DNA from: Pseudomonas lactis
GTDB taxonomy: Bacteria > Pseudomonadota > Gammaproteobacteria > Pseudomonadales > Pseudomonadaceae
DNA: 64,000 bases
Direction: 5' to 3'
Assembly: GCF_001439845.1 (NCBI RefSeq)
Contig: NZ_JYLO01000012.1
Span: forward strand, 62,001-126,000
Under the pieces are notes generated by a model. It ran no database searches. It had not been told where the DNA came from and worked only from the letters and a program-made list of their open reading frames with translations. Both the position numbers and the translations under genes were made by a program. Below, in pieces: positions 16,335-24,702 of the stretch (its first letter is position 1; each line of letters begins with the position of its first letter).

Positions 16335-17224
16335 GCCTTGTTGCCGGTGACCACTTCCCGTGGGTCGGCGTGCACCAGCACTTCGGCTTTCGGGTATTCC
16401 CGGTGAATGGCATCGGCGGCCTGGTCGCTGATGCCGTGGGCCACCGACAGGGTCAATTCCCCCGGCAATTCCAGATGCAATTGCACAAACCAGTGATTAC
16501 CGGAAACCCGCGTGCGCAAGTCGTGGGCACCCAGTACGCCGGGCACGCCCCGGGCCAGTTCCAGCATGTGCTGGCTGACGTCTGGCGGTAACTCTTCATC
16601 CATCAGCACCGCAAAGCTTTCCCGGGCGATCTGGATCGCGCTCCACAGAATGTAGGCGGCGATTCCCAGGCCGAACCAGGCGTCGACCTGATGAAAGCCC
16701 ACCCCAGCCAACACCAGCGCAATCAGGATGCTGCCATTGAGCAGCAAGTCTGAGCGGTAATGCAGCGAGTCGGCGCGCACCGCGTTGGAGCCGGTCTCGC
16801 GCACCACGCGGTGTTGCAGCATCAGTAGGGCTACGGTCAGCGCCAGGGACAAAATAATTACGCCGATACTCAACCACGGTGCGCCGACCGGCTCCGGATG
16901 CTTGAGCCGTTCATACGCCTGCAGCGCAATCAGCACTGCACTGCCGGCGATAAACAAGGCCTGCGCCATTCCCGCCAGCGACTCCGCCTTGCCATGCCCA
17001 TAGCGGTGATCGTCATCGGCCGGGCGCAGGGCGTAATGTACCGCCAGCAAGTTCAGCAGCGACGTCACGCCGTCGAGCAGTGAGTCGGTCAACCCGGCGA
17101 GCATGCTCACCGAGCCGCTGAGCCACCAGGCGATGGCCTTGGTCACAATCAGCACACAGGCCACACCCACCGAGGCGCGGGTGGCCAGGCGCAAGAGCCT
17201 GGCGTGTTCGGGGCTGCTGGTCAT
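16331..17224 (-). CDS. fieF: Cation diffusion facilitator (FieF-type metal exporter)
   Basis: Inner-membrane H+/divalent metal antiporter of 297 residues with six predicted helices (about 15-200) and a cytoplasmic metal-binding C-terminal domain (about 210-290). Transport-site residues are in LTDSLLD (helix 2, D-x3-D) and HYRSD (helix 5, H-x3-D), matching Fe/Zn-type FieF proteins. Cytoplasmic histidines occur in HMLELARGVPGVLGAHDLR and HLELPGELTLSVAHG. Ion specificity cannot be read with certainty. It is convergent with the DUF6515 gene, overlapping its stop by 4 bases. Confidence 0.9.
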   Translation of the reverse strand: MTSSPEHARLLRLATRASVGVACVLIVTKAIAWWLSGSVSMLAGLTDSLLDGVTSLLNLLAVHYALRPADDDHRYGHGKAESLAGMAQALFIAGSAVLIALQAYERLKHPEPVGAPWLSIGVIILSLALTVALLMLQHRVVRETGSNAVRADSLHYRSDLLLNGSILIALVLAGVGFHQVDAWFGLGIAAYILWSAIQIARESFAVLMDEELPPDVSQHMLELARGVPGVLGAHDLRTRVSGNHWFVQLHLELPGELTLSVAHGISDQAADAIHREYPKAEVLVHADPREVVTGNKA

Positions 17225-17233
17225 GGGCAGCCC

Positions 17234-17653
17234 TTACGCGGCAGGCTGCAGGCCCAGGGCCGCCAGTTGCTGCACGCTGCCCTTGAACTGGATCAGGCGC
17301 GGGTCATCCAGCGGCAAAGTGCGGCCGGTTTCCTTCTGAATGATGCTTTGCAGCTTGGCGTTATCGACCTTGCCGTCGGTGCCGATGGCTTCGTGCAGTT
17401 TCTCGGGGGCGACCTGGGCGGTCTTGCCCGGTTCGAAGTAAATGGCGCCCGTGGCGAAGTCGACACCGAAGGCGATCAGGCCGGGGATCACATAAAACAA
17501 CAGGCCGAGGGCATCGAGTACCGCGATGGTCGGGTCGATCTTGCCGTCGATCTGGCCACGACGGTCGGGGTAGAAAATCGACCCGCAGGCGGTAAGTTGG
17601 CTCAGCAGGGTAACGGCGAGGACACCGCCGATGACACGGGAAGCGATACGCAT
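17234..17653 (-). CDS. YceK/YidQ-like small lipoprotein
   Basis: 139-residue lipoprotein. The signal peptide ends in lipobox LTAC with the lipidated cysteine at residue 23. The mature part starts GSIFYPDRRGQIDGKIDP, continues with a hydrophobic segment (LGLLFYVIPGLIAFGVDFATG), and ends with a soluble tail of about 60 residues (PEKLHEAIGTDGKVDNAKLQ). Homologues in Pseudomonas are annotated only as lipoproteins; the hydrophobic core resembles YceK/YidQ proteins. Function unknown. It lies 9 bases upstream of the fieF-type gene on the same strand, so the two probably share a transcript. Confidence 0.72.
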   Translation of the reverse strand: MRIASRVIGGVLAVTLLSQLTACGSIFYPDRRGQIDGKIDPTIAVLDALGLLFYVIPGLIAFGVDFATGAIYFEPGKTAQVAPEKLHEAIGTDGKVDNAKLQSIIQKETGRTLPLDDPRLIQFKGSVQQLAALGLQPAA

Positions 17654-17720
17654 GAAAAAGTCTCCTGAACAGATTTAAGGGTGACTATAAGCCAGATCGG
17701 CCAGGCGCCGATGAACTCAT

Positions 17721-17807
17721 GTGGGAGCTGGCTTGCCTGCGATAGCGTCGGCTCGGGGAATACAGTGGCAACTGTCATACCGCTATCGCAGGCAAGCCAG
17801 CTCCCAC
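17721..17807. repeat. REP doublet (REPIN), GCTGGC type
   Basis: Inverted pair of GGGAGCTGGCTTGCCTGCG cores lying in the divergent region between the lipoprotein gene and hrpB, about 100 bases before hrpB. A position upstream of two starts is unusual compared with the others here. Confidence 0.9.
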
Positions 17808-17906
17808 CTTTGACTGCATTCCCAGTCCCAAGAGTGGCTGTTTTTGAGACCCGCATCGGCACTCGGCAGTTCGCCGTTATACTCGCCGCTCTGCTTTGGA
17901 GCCAGT

Positions 17907-20417
17907 ATGAATTCGTTGCCGATCGATGATGTTTTACCCGCCCTGCGTGACGCCTTGGCGCATCGCCATGAAGCCGTGCTGGAAGCGCCCCCCGGCGCCG
18001 GTAAAACCACCCGCGTGCCCTTGGCCTTGTTGCATGAGCCGTGGCTTGCCGGGCAAACCATCCTGATGCTCGAACCCCGGCGCCTGGCTGCCCGTGCTGC
18101 TGCCGAGCGGCTGGCCAGTGAGCTGGGCGAAAAGGTCGGTGAGACCGTGGGCTACCGCATTCGTCTGGACAGCAAAGTCGGCCCTAATACGCGCATCGAG
18201 GTGGTCACCGAAGGTATCCTCACCCGCCGCCTGCAGGACGACCCGGCGCTGGATGGCGTGGGCTTGTTGATCTTCGACGAATTTCACGAGCGCAGCCTCG
18301 ACGCCGACCTGGCGCTGGCCCTGAGCCTTAACGGTCGCGAGCTGTTTCGCGACGAGCAGCCGCTGAAGATCCTGCTGATGTCCGCCACCCTTGAGGGCGA
18401 GCGCTTGGCGGGCTTGCTGGATGACGCGCCGATCCTGCGCAGTGAGGGGCGCATGTTCCCGGTGCAGATGCGCTGGGGCCGGCCGTACCAGGCTGGGGAG
18501 TTTATCGAGCCGCGCGTGGTGCAGACTGTCCTCGAAGCCCTGCATGACGAGACCGGCAGTGTGCTGGTATTTCTGCCGGGGCAGGCGGAGATTCGCCGGG
18601 TCAACCAGCAACTGGCCGAGGCCTTGGGTGATCGCCCTGATGTGCTGCTATGCCCGTTGCACGGTGAGCTGGACCTCAATGCCCAGCGCGCCGCCATCGA
18701 CCCGGCGCCGGCCGGCAAGCGCAAAGTGGTGCTGGCCACCAACATCGCCGAGACCAGCCTGACCATCAACGGCGTGCGTGTGGTGATCGACGCTGGGTTG
18801 GCGCGGGTGCCGCGTTTCGACCCCGGCAGCGGCATGACCCGCCTCGACACCCAGCGCATCTCCCGCGCCAGCGCCACCCAGCGCGCCGGCCGGGCAGGGC
18901 GGTTGGAGCCGGGGGTGTGTTACCGGTTGTGGTCTGAAGACCAGCACGACGGTTTGGCCGCTTATGGCAGTGCGGAAATCCTCGCCGCCGACCTGGCAGG
19001 GCTGGCCTTGCAACTGGCCCGTTGGGGCGTGACGCCCAACCAATTGGTGTGGCTGGACGTACCACCGACGGCCGCATATGCCCAAGCTCAGGACCTGTTG
19101 CAGCGCCTCGGTGCATTGAACGAAGAAAACCTCACCGCCCATGGCCAGAAGATGGCGGAGTTGCCGGCTCACCCGCGTATCGCCCATCTGTTATTGCGTG
19201 GCCAGGACCTGGGTCTCGCCGCCACCGCCTGTGACGTGGCAGCCCTGTTAGGCGAGCGCGACATCTTGCGCGGCGGCGGTGCCGATTTGCACAGCCGCCT
19301 GGCGCTGATGTCCGGAGAAGAGCGTGCGCGCGGCACTCAAGGTGGCGTGCAGCGCGCCAAGCAACTGGCCCGGCAATACCGTGGCTACCTGCGCGGCAAG
19401 GCGACCCAGCCGGTGGACAACCCGGACCACCCGCGCTGGCTCGGCGCCTTGCTGGCACTGGCCTACCCAGACCGCGTCGCCCAGCAACGCCGCCCCGGTG
19501 GCGCTGAATACCGTCTGGCCAATGGCCGAGCGGCGCTGTTTGCCGAAGCCGACAGCCTGATGAAACAACCCTGGCTGGTGATCGCCGACCTGGGCAGCCG
19601 CCAGGGCCAGCGCGAAGAACGCATCTACCTGGCGGCGGATTTTGATCCGGCGCTGTTCGACACGGTGCTGGCCGAGCAAGTGCGCAACGTCGACCAACTC
19701 GACTGGGACGAGCGCGAAGGCGTCTTGCGCGCCGAGCGCCAGCGTAAAGTCGGCGAGTTGGTACTCAGCCGTGAACCCTTGACCGGTCTCGACGAGTCCG
19801 CCCGCAGCCAGGCGCTGGTCAACCTGGTGCGCCGCAAAGGCCTGGAACTGCTGCCCTGGACCCCGGAACTGCGCCAATGGCAAGCCCGTGTGATGCTGCT
19901 GCGCCAACTGGATGCCAGCAACACCAGCGAGTGGCCCGACCTCAGCGACAAGGCTCTGCTCGCCAGCCTGGAGCATTGGCTGATGCCTTACCTGGGCAAG
20001 GTCTCGCGCCTCAGCCATTTCGCCAACCTGGATATTTCCAGCTACCTGCACAACCTGCTGCCCTGGCCCTTGCCCCAACGCCTGGAAGAGCTGGCGCCGC
20101 AGCATGTGAAAGTGCCGTCGGGCTCCTCAGTGCGCCTGGACTACAGCGAGCAGCCGCCGATTTTGGCAGTGCGCTTGCAGGAATTGTTCGGGCTGGCAGA
20201 CACCCCGCGCATTGCCGGCGGGCGCCTGGCCGTGAAGCTGCACCTGCTGTCCCCGGCGCGGCGGCCGGTGCAGGTCACGCAGGATTTGGCGAACTTCTGG
20301 CGCAGTACCTACGCCGAGGTGAAGAAGGATTTGAAAGGGCGCTACCCCAAGCATTACTGGCCGGATGACCCGTTGGTGGCCGAAGCGACGGCTCGGATCA
20401 AGCCTCGCAAACCCTAA
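17907..20417 (+). CDS. hrpB: ATP-dependent helicase HrpB
   Basis: DEAH-type superfamily 2 RNA helicase of 836 residues from the ATG at 17907 (MNSLPIDDVLPALR); the open frame extends 21 codons upstream without support. Motif I APPGAGKTT, motif Ia LEPRRLAARAAAERL, motif II FDEFHERS, motif III SATL, motif VI QRAGRAGRLEPG. These are followed by the HA2-like region and the HrpB-specific C-terminal domain (about 690-830). HrpB is widespread in proteobacteria; its cellular role is poorly defined, with mRNA processing reported for some relatives. Confidence 0.94.
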   Translation: MNSLPIDDVLPALRDALAHRHEAVLEAPPGAGKTTRVPLALLHEPWLAGQTILMLEPRRLAARAAAERLASELGEKVGETVGYRIRLDSKVGPNTRIEVVTEGILTRRLQDDPALDGVGLLIFDEFHERSLDADLALALSLNGRELFRDEQPLKILLMSATLEGERLAGLLDDAPILRSEGRMFPVQMRWGRPYQAGEFIEPRVVQTVLEALHDETGSVLVFLPGQAEIRRVNQQLAEALGDRPDVLLCPLHGELDLNAQRAAIDPAPAGKRKVVLATNIAETSLTINGVRVVIDAGLARVPRFDPGSGMTRLDTQRISRASATQRAGRAGRLEPGVCYRLWSEDQHDGLAAYGSAEILAADLAGLALQLARWGVTPNQLVWLDVPPTAAYAQAQDLLQRLGALNEENLTAHGQKMAELPAHPRIAHLLLRGQDLGLAATACDVAALLGERDILRGGGADLHSRLALMSGEERARGTQGGVQRAKQLARQYRGYLRGKATQPVDNPDHPRWLGALLALAYPDRVAQQRRPGGAEYRLANGRAALFAEADSLMKQPWLVIADLGSRQGQREERIYLAADFDPALFDTVLAEQVRNVDQLDWDEREGVLRAERQRKVGELVLSREPLTGLDESARSQALVNLVRRKGLELLPWTPELRQWQARVMLLRQLDASNTSEWPDLSDKALLASLEHWLMPYLGKVSRLSHFANLDISSYLHNLLPWPLPQRLEELAPQHVKVPSGSSVRLDYSEQPPILAVRLQELFGLADTPRIAGGRLAVKLHLLSPARRPVQVTQDLANFWRSTYAEVKKDLKGRYPKHYWPDDPLVAEATARIKPRKP

Positions 20418-20434
20418 CGACAAAGATCCAATAG

Positions 20435-20522
20435 GTGGGAGCGGGCTTGCTCGCGAAGGCGGTGTGTCAGCCAGTGCATGTATTAGCTGACACGACGCCT
20501 TCGCGAGCAAGCCCGCTCCCAC
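20435..20522. repeat. REP doublet (REPIN), GCGGGC type
   Basis: Inverted pair of GGGAGCGGGCTTGCTCGCG cores between the convergent hrpB and EEP-protein genes. Confidence 0.92.
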
Positions 20523-20541
20523 AGGGGGGGCGTGTCAACGC

Positions 20542-21630
20542 TCATTGCGCGGCAGGCAGCAGGAAACGGGCAATGACCGGCAAATGGTTGGAGATGCGCA
20601 ACGTGTCCTCCTGCCTCACCTTCGCCTCCACCCGCTTGATGCGCGGGCTGTAGAACAGGTAATCCAAGGTGCGATCCGGCCCGTCCAGGCTTGGGTCGTT
20701 GGGGAAGTGCGTCAGCCATTTTTCGCGATCAACCCCGCTGGATTCGCTATTGCGCGGGATCATCGGGTACTTGTCCCACAGCAGGTGCAATTCGCTGTCC
20801 GGCGAATACTGCCCGCGCTTAGCGGCGTCCAGGCGCAGGTATTGGCCCAGTGGCAGCAGGTTGAAATCCCCGCCGATCAACCAGGGCGTGCCCCGGCCTT
20901 CGAATTTATCCAGCAGTTTGGTCGTGGCTTGCACCTGTTGTTGCGCGGCCGAGCGGCCAGGTGCGCCGCCGTCCAGGCGTGTATTGAGTACCGCCAGTTG
21001 GCCGCCATCGCTCAAGGGCAGGTAAGTCAGCAGCAACGCAGGTTTAGGCTGGAACTGGCGGCTGATGAAGTTGGCTTCGGCGGCCGGCAGTTGCAGGCGT
21101 TCGGCGTGTTCGATCTGGTAGCGGCTGAGCGTGGCGAGCTTGCGCCCGACGCTGCCGAAGATAGGCAGGCTGGGCACAAAGTCGGCCTTCCAGTCGAACG
21201 CCTGAGTGCTGCACGGGTACAGATCCACCAGGCGCTCCTGCAACAGCGCAAGCTGGTCCTGATAGTGGGATGGCTTGGCGCCTTCGTCGACTTCCTGCAA
21301 CAGCAGGACGTCAGGCTGTTCGTCGCGAATCACCCGCGCCACTTCGTCGAGGCTGAACGCCATGTCTTCGACGGTGGGGCGATCGTCCGGGCCGCTGCCA
21401 TCCGGGGTGTCGTACCAGAACACGTAGTTCTTGCCCGCCAGGTATTGCACGTTCCAGGTCATGACCTTGAGCGCCTGCCCCGGCAACAGCGTCGGCGCGC
21501 GGGGTGCCACGCAGCTGACGGGCAGGGTCTCTTTGTCGGCAGGGCGCCAGGTCAGGCTGTAGATCAGCGCGGCCAGCAGGCCGGCGATGATCAACAGGCT
21601 CAACAGGGTGATGCGCAATAAACGGGTCAT
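20542..21630 (-). CDS. Membrane-anchored endonuclease/exonuclease/phosphatase (EEP) fold protein
   Basis: 362 residues with an N-terminal signal anchor (about 6-27, LRITLLSLLIIAGLLAALIY) followed by an EEP domain facing the periplasm. EEP motifs kept: MTWNVQYL, LLLQEVDE, GGDFNLLP, TLDYLFY. Two catalytic positions differ: the usual NTHL is NTRL (about residue 222) and the usual SDH near the C-terminus is SNH. That casts doubt on classic DNase I-type catalysis. Substrate unknown; relatives include YafD-like proteins and sphingomyelinase-type phosphodiesterases. It lies about 40 bases downstream of the YciC-like gene. Confidence 0.78.
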   Translation of the reverse strand: MTRLLRITLLSLLIIAGLLAALIYSLTWRPADKETLPVSCVAPRAPTLLPGQALKVMTWNVQYLAGKNYVFWYDTPDGSGPDDRPTVEDMAFSLDEVARVIRDEQPDVLLLQEVDEGAKPSHYQDQLALLQERLVDLYPCSTQAFDWKADFVPSLPIFGSVGRKLATLSRYQIEHAERLQLPAAEANFISRQFQPKPALLLTYLPLSDGGQLAVLNTRLDGGAPGRSAAQQQVQATTKLLDKFEGRGTPWLIGGDFNLLPLGQYLRLDAAKRGQYSPDSELHLLWDKYPMIPRNSESSGVDREKWLTHFPNDPSLDGPDRTLDYLFYSPRIKRVEAKVRQEDTLRISNHLPVIARFLLPAAQ

Positions 21631-21671
21631 CGGCTCGGCTTATATGCGTGTCAGAAGAGCCACGGAGCATA

Positions 21672-22340
21672 TCACCGCACGTCGGCGTCGCCACCGATCA
21701 GCATGAATAAACGGAACAACACCACGCTGGTAAACAGTTGCAGGAAGCTGTGGGCGCTGTCCATCAGCAGCCCCAGCAACGGCGCCGGCTCAGGGTACGC
21801 CGCTACGCTGGCGCCCTTGAGCAGCCACAACGGCGTCATCACGCACAGCAGGCACACCAGGATGCGCCAGAAATGCCCACGGGTCAGGCGCAGGCTTTCT
21901 TTCATCGCCGCCAACGCCGGCATGCCGCGCAATACCAGCAGGTATTCGGCAAACGCCAACACCACCATCAGCCACAAGCCCGGCAGGAAATATAGCGACA
22001 GCCCCAGCAGAATCAGCAAGGTGCTCATGGCCGTCAGCAGGGCAAAACGCGGCCACAGGCTCAACGCCATGGCCCATACGTCCTTGGTGCGCGGCGACTC
22101 ACCGCGGGTGCGGGCGTCGAGAAACAGGATCAAGGCGCCGGTGTACAGCGGGTACACCAACAAACCCACGACCACGCTGTAGCCGGGAAACGCATCCGGG
22201 CCCAGCGTGTGGTCCAGCACCTGTTGCAGCAAGGCTTCGAGGATCACCAAGGGCAGGCATAGCTGGACGATGGCGCCCAGGTTGCGCAGGGTAAAGCGGA
22301 AAGAGTCGCGCAAAACGTCTAACGGATTCATCAGGGTCAT
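21672..22340 (-). CDS. YciC-like inner-membrane protein
   Basis: About 222 residues, almost entirely hydrophobic, with five or six predicted membrane helices (for example GAIVQLCLPLVILEALLQ, VVVGLLVYPLYTGALILFL, LLTAMSTLLILLGLSLYFLP, ILVCLLCVMTPLWLLKG). The N-terminal PLDVLRDSFRFTLRNLGAI and the cytoplasmic RGMPALAAMKESLRLTRGHF are typical of the UPF0259/YciC group. Start choice is uncertain among three nearby ATGs; I use 22340. Function unknown; it probably forms an operon with the downstream EEP gene. Confidence 0.72.
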   Translation of the reverse strand: MTLMNPLDVLRDSFRFTLRNLGAIVQLCLPLVILEALLQQVLDHTLGPDAFPGYSVVVGLLVYPLYTGALILFLDARTRGESPRTKDVWAMALSLWPRFALLTAMSTLLILLGLSLYFLPGLWLMVVLAFAEYLLVLRGMPALAAMKESLRLTRGHFWRILVCLLCVMTPLWLLKGASVAAYPEPAPLLGLLMDSAHSFLQLFTSVVLFRLFMLIGGDADVR

Positions 22341-22419
22341 CACAGGCCTGGAAGCAGAGGGCGACACTTTAACCGATCAGGCTCAAAGGGGCGCAAACGT
22401 AAACCTTGAGTAAAGACCA

Positions 22420-22447
22420 TTGAAACAACTCGTAACATCCCCATAAC
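22420..22447 (+). promoter_or_regulatory. Candidate sigma70 promoter for the DUF2076 gene
   Basis: TTGAAA (22420-22425) and CATAAC (22442-22447) are separated by 16 bases. The -35 matches the consensus at 5 of 6 positions and the -10 at 4 of 6. It lies about 65 bases before the DUF2076 start. Confidence 0.35.
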
Positions 22448-22512
22448 TGAAACGCCCCTGGCCTGATCACAGGCGGGACGAGAATTTTTTATCGGCAATC
22501 TACGAGGTCGCC

Positions 22513-23226
22513 ATGAACAGCGAAGAGCAAACCCTGATCGATGGACTGTTTTCACGGTTGCAACAAGCCGAAACGGACTCAGCCCCCCGCGACGCCCAGG
22601 CCGAAGCGCGGATCAAGGAGCATATGGCTCGCCAACCCGCCGTCGGCTACTACATGACCCAGTCGATTCTGGTGCAGGAACATGCGCTGCAGAGCCTCGA
22701 CGCGCAGAACAAGCAACAGGCCCAGCAGATCCAGCAATTGCAGGACGAGCTGCAACGGGCCAAGGCCACGCAACCTGCGCCGGCCAGCGGTGGTGGGTTC
22801 CTGTCGAGCATCTTTGGCGGCAGCTCCCGTGACCCACAGCCTGCGCCGAGCAACTCAGGTGGCGGCTGGCGTGAGCCGGCGCGGCCCGCTTTTGGCCAGC
22901 CAGCGCGGCAACAGAACTACCAGCCACCTCAAGCACCGGTCGCCGCACCAGCCGGCAGTGGTTTCCTAGGTGGCGCCATGAAGACCGCCGCCGGCGTGGC
23001 CGGTGGTGTGTTGCTGGCCGAAGGGATCAGCAGCCTGTTCCATCACAACTCGCAGCCCCAGGTGGTGGAAGAGATCATCGAACAACCAGCACCGGCCAGC
23101 GATCAAGGCAACTGGGGCAACGACGACCAGCAGTTCGCCGGTAATGACCGCTGGGGCAGTGATAACACCGACAGCGATTATTCGGACGATTCCTCATCCT
23201 TTGGCGACGACGATTCTTTCGTCTGA
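22513..23226 (+). CDS. DUF2076 family protein
   Basis: 237 residues, acidic overall. The N-terminal part (about 1-90) is helical and probably coiled-coil, ending in a run of Gln/Leu (QQAQQIQQLQDELQ). A Pro/Gly/Gln-rich linker follows, then a Gly/Ala-rich hydrophobic stretch (GSGFLGGAMKTAAGVAGGVLLAEGISSLF, about 150-178) and an Asp/Ser/Asn-rich tail. This order is characteristic of DUF2076, annotated in places as a periplasmic ligand-binding sensor protein, though I see no Sec signal. A strong terminator follows 7 bases after the stop, so it is a single-gene unit. Confidence 0.82.
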   Translation: MNSEEQTLIDGLFSRLQQAETDSAPRDAQAEARIKEHMARQPAVGYYMTQSILVQEHALQSLDAQNKQQAQQIQQLQDELQRAKATQPAPASGGGFLSSIFGGSSRDPQPAPSNSGGGWREPARPAFGQPARQQNYQPPQAPVAAPAGSGFLGGAMKTAAGVAGGVLLAEGISSLFHHNSQPQVVEEIIEQPAPASDQGNWGNDDQQFAGNDRWGSDNTDSDYSDDSSSFGDDDSFV

Positions 23227-23232
23227 CCCACG

Positions 23233-23269
23233 CAGACCGGAACGCTGCGGCGCTCCGGTCTGATTTTTT
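23233..23269 (+). terminator. Intrinsic terminator after the DUF2076 gene
   Basis: Perfect 9-bp stem CAGACCGGA (23233-23241) with TCCGGTCTG (23254-23262), followed by A and six T residues. Confidence 0.92.
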
Positions 23270-23345
23270 CCCGGAAACACTCCCTTGGCTGGCATACTGG
23301 CGCCCTTTCCGGGCGCTGGCGCCTGGCTGTCCATGAGGAAGTGCG

Positions 23346-23822
23346 GTGAAAAAAATTGCGGTGTTCGCCGATGTGCAAAACCTCTACTACACCGTGCGCC
23401 AGGCCTATGGTTGCCACTTCAACTACGCCGCCCTGTGGGCTGACATCAGCGCGCGCGGGCAGATTGTCGAGGCGTACGCCTATGCCATCGACCGCGGCGA
23501 CAGCAAGCAGCAGCAATTCCAGCAGATCCTGCGCAACCTGGGCTTTACGGTAAAACTCAAGCCGTATATCCAGCGCAGCGATGGCTCGGCCAAGGGCGAC
23601 TGGGACGTGGGCATCACGCTGGACATCATGGACGCCGCCGACCATGTCGACGAAGTCGTGCTGGCCTCCGGTGACGGTGATTTCGACATGCTGCTCGAGC
23701 GCATCATCCACAAGCATGGCGTGCGGGCCGTGGCCTACGGCGTGCCGGGGCTGACGGCCAACTCATTGATACGCGCCGCCAGTCACTATGTGCCGATCGA
23801 AGGCGCGTTGTTGCTCAAATAG
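23346..23822 (+). CDS. NYN-domain (LabA/PIN-like) ribonuclease
   Basis: 158-residue NYN domain protein starting with GTG, preceded by a good GAGGAAGT ribosome site. The acidic active-site residues of the family are all visible: FADVQNLYYT near residue 8, GDWDVGITLDIMDA near residue 85 and LASGDGDFDMLLERI near residue 102. The C-terminal PGLTANSLIRAASHYVPI is typical of LabA/DUF88 proteins. The family is PIN-like and usually cleaves RNA. The gene lies 25 bases upstream of a DEDDh exonuclease gene on the same strand, so the two are very likely co-transcribed. Target RNA unknown. Confidence 0.85.
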   Translation: MKKIAVFADVQNLYYTVRQAYGCHFNYAALWADISARGQIVEAYAYAIDRGDSKQQQFQQILRNLGFTVKLKPYIQRSDGSAKGDWDVGITLDIMDAADHVDEVVLASGDGDFDMLLERIIHKHGVRAVAYGVPGLTANSLIRAASHYVPIEGALLLK

Positions 23823-23847
23823 ATCGTTGAACGGAGTAGGAACAGGT

Positions 23848-24459
23848 TTGGAACGCATAGCGGTCATCGACTTTGAAACCACCGGCATCACCCCCAGCAG
23901 CCACTGCCGGGCCACGGAGATTGGCGTGGTCATCCTTGAGCGCGGGCAAATCGTGGACCGCTACCAGAGCCTGATGAACGCTGGCGTGCGCATACCGGCG
24001 TTTATCGAACAGCTCACCGGCATCAGCAACGCCATGCTGCGCAGCGCGCCACCGGCTGAGCGGGTGATGAACGAGGTCAATGAGTTCGTCGGCACCACGC
24101 CCTTGATGGCGCACAACGCCGCGTTCGACCAGAAGTTCTGGGACTTTGAGCTCGGCCTGATCCGCCGCACTCGCCTGCAGAAATTCGCCTGCTCCCTGCT
24201 CCTGGCCCGCCGCCTCATACCAGCGGCGCCCAACCACAAGCTCGGCACCCTCAACGCCTACGCCAAACTGCCCCACACCGGCCAGGCTCACCGGGCGCTG
24301 GCGGACGCGGAAATGGCCGCCAACCTCACGGCCCACCTGGCCCAGGAACTGCGCCAGACTCACGGTCTGCGTGAACTGTCCCATGACCTGTTGTGCACCT
24401 TGCAGAAAGTGCCGGCGGCGAAGATCAATGAACACCTGAAGAAACATCGCGGGTTCTAA
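23848..24459 (+). CDS. DEDDh 3'-5' exonuclease (DnaQ/PolC-epsilon-like)
   Basis: 203 residues. The conserved N-terminus LERIAVIDFETTG begins at a TTG at 23848 preceded by AGGAACAGG; no ATG or GTG fits, so the TTG start is probable. ExoI (IDFETTG), ExoII (MAHNAAFDQKFW) and ExoIIIepsilon (HRALADAEMAANL) carry the four acidic residues and the histidine, so the enzyme should be active on RNA or DNA 3' ends. It is short and not fused to a polymerase. The neighbouring NYN nuclease suggests cooperation: endonucleolytic cut, then trimming. That is inference. Confidence 0.87.
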   Translation: MERIAVIDFETTGITPSSHCRATEIGVVILERGQIVDRYQSLMNAGVRIPAFIEQLTGISNAMLRSAPPAERVMNEVNEFVGTTPLMAHNAAFDQKFWDFELGLIRRTRLQKFACSLLLARRLIPAAPNHKLGTLNAYAKLPHTGQAHRALADAEMAANLTAHLAQELRQTHGLRELSHDLLCTLQKVPAAKINEHLKKHRGF

Positions 24460-24476
24460 GTACGCTGAAGATCCCC

Positions 24477-24567
24477 ATGTGGGAGCGGGCTTGCTCGCGA
24501 ATGCAGGGTGTCAGTCGCTAAATAAGTTGACTGACGCACCGCCTTCGCGAGCAAGCCCGCTCCCACA
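24477..24567. repeat. REP doublet (REPIN), GCGGGC type
   Basis: Inverted pair of GGGAGCGGGCTTGCTCGCG cores just downstream of the DEDDh exonuclease gene. Confidence 0.92.
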
Positions 24568-24582
24568 GGGGTTATGCGTCGA

Positions 24583-24696
24583 CTATCGAGGCTGTGCGCA
24601 CTCCAGCGCCTGGTCCATCACCCCGTTCATCACATCATCCGACGCATGGGCCAGGGTATCTTCGAGGCTCAGGTTGTTATTCAGGATAAAAGGCGG
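24583..24696 (-). pseudogene. Possible remnant of a small DUF6124/DUF3077-like gene
   Basis: On the minus strand this 114-base stretch encodes a frame bounded by two stops, with NNLSLEDTLAHASDDVM followed by MDQALECAQ. The LEDTLAHAS-like pattern resembles small Pseudomonas proteins of DUF6124 (DUF3077). There is no upstream start and only about 35 codons remain, so if real it is a decayed fragment. It lies between a REP doublet and the carrier-like gene. Low confidence. Confidence 0.25.
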
Positions 24697-24702
24697 CTAG
24701 AA

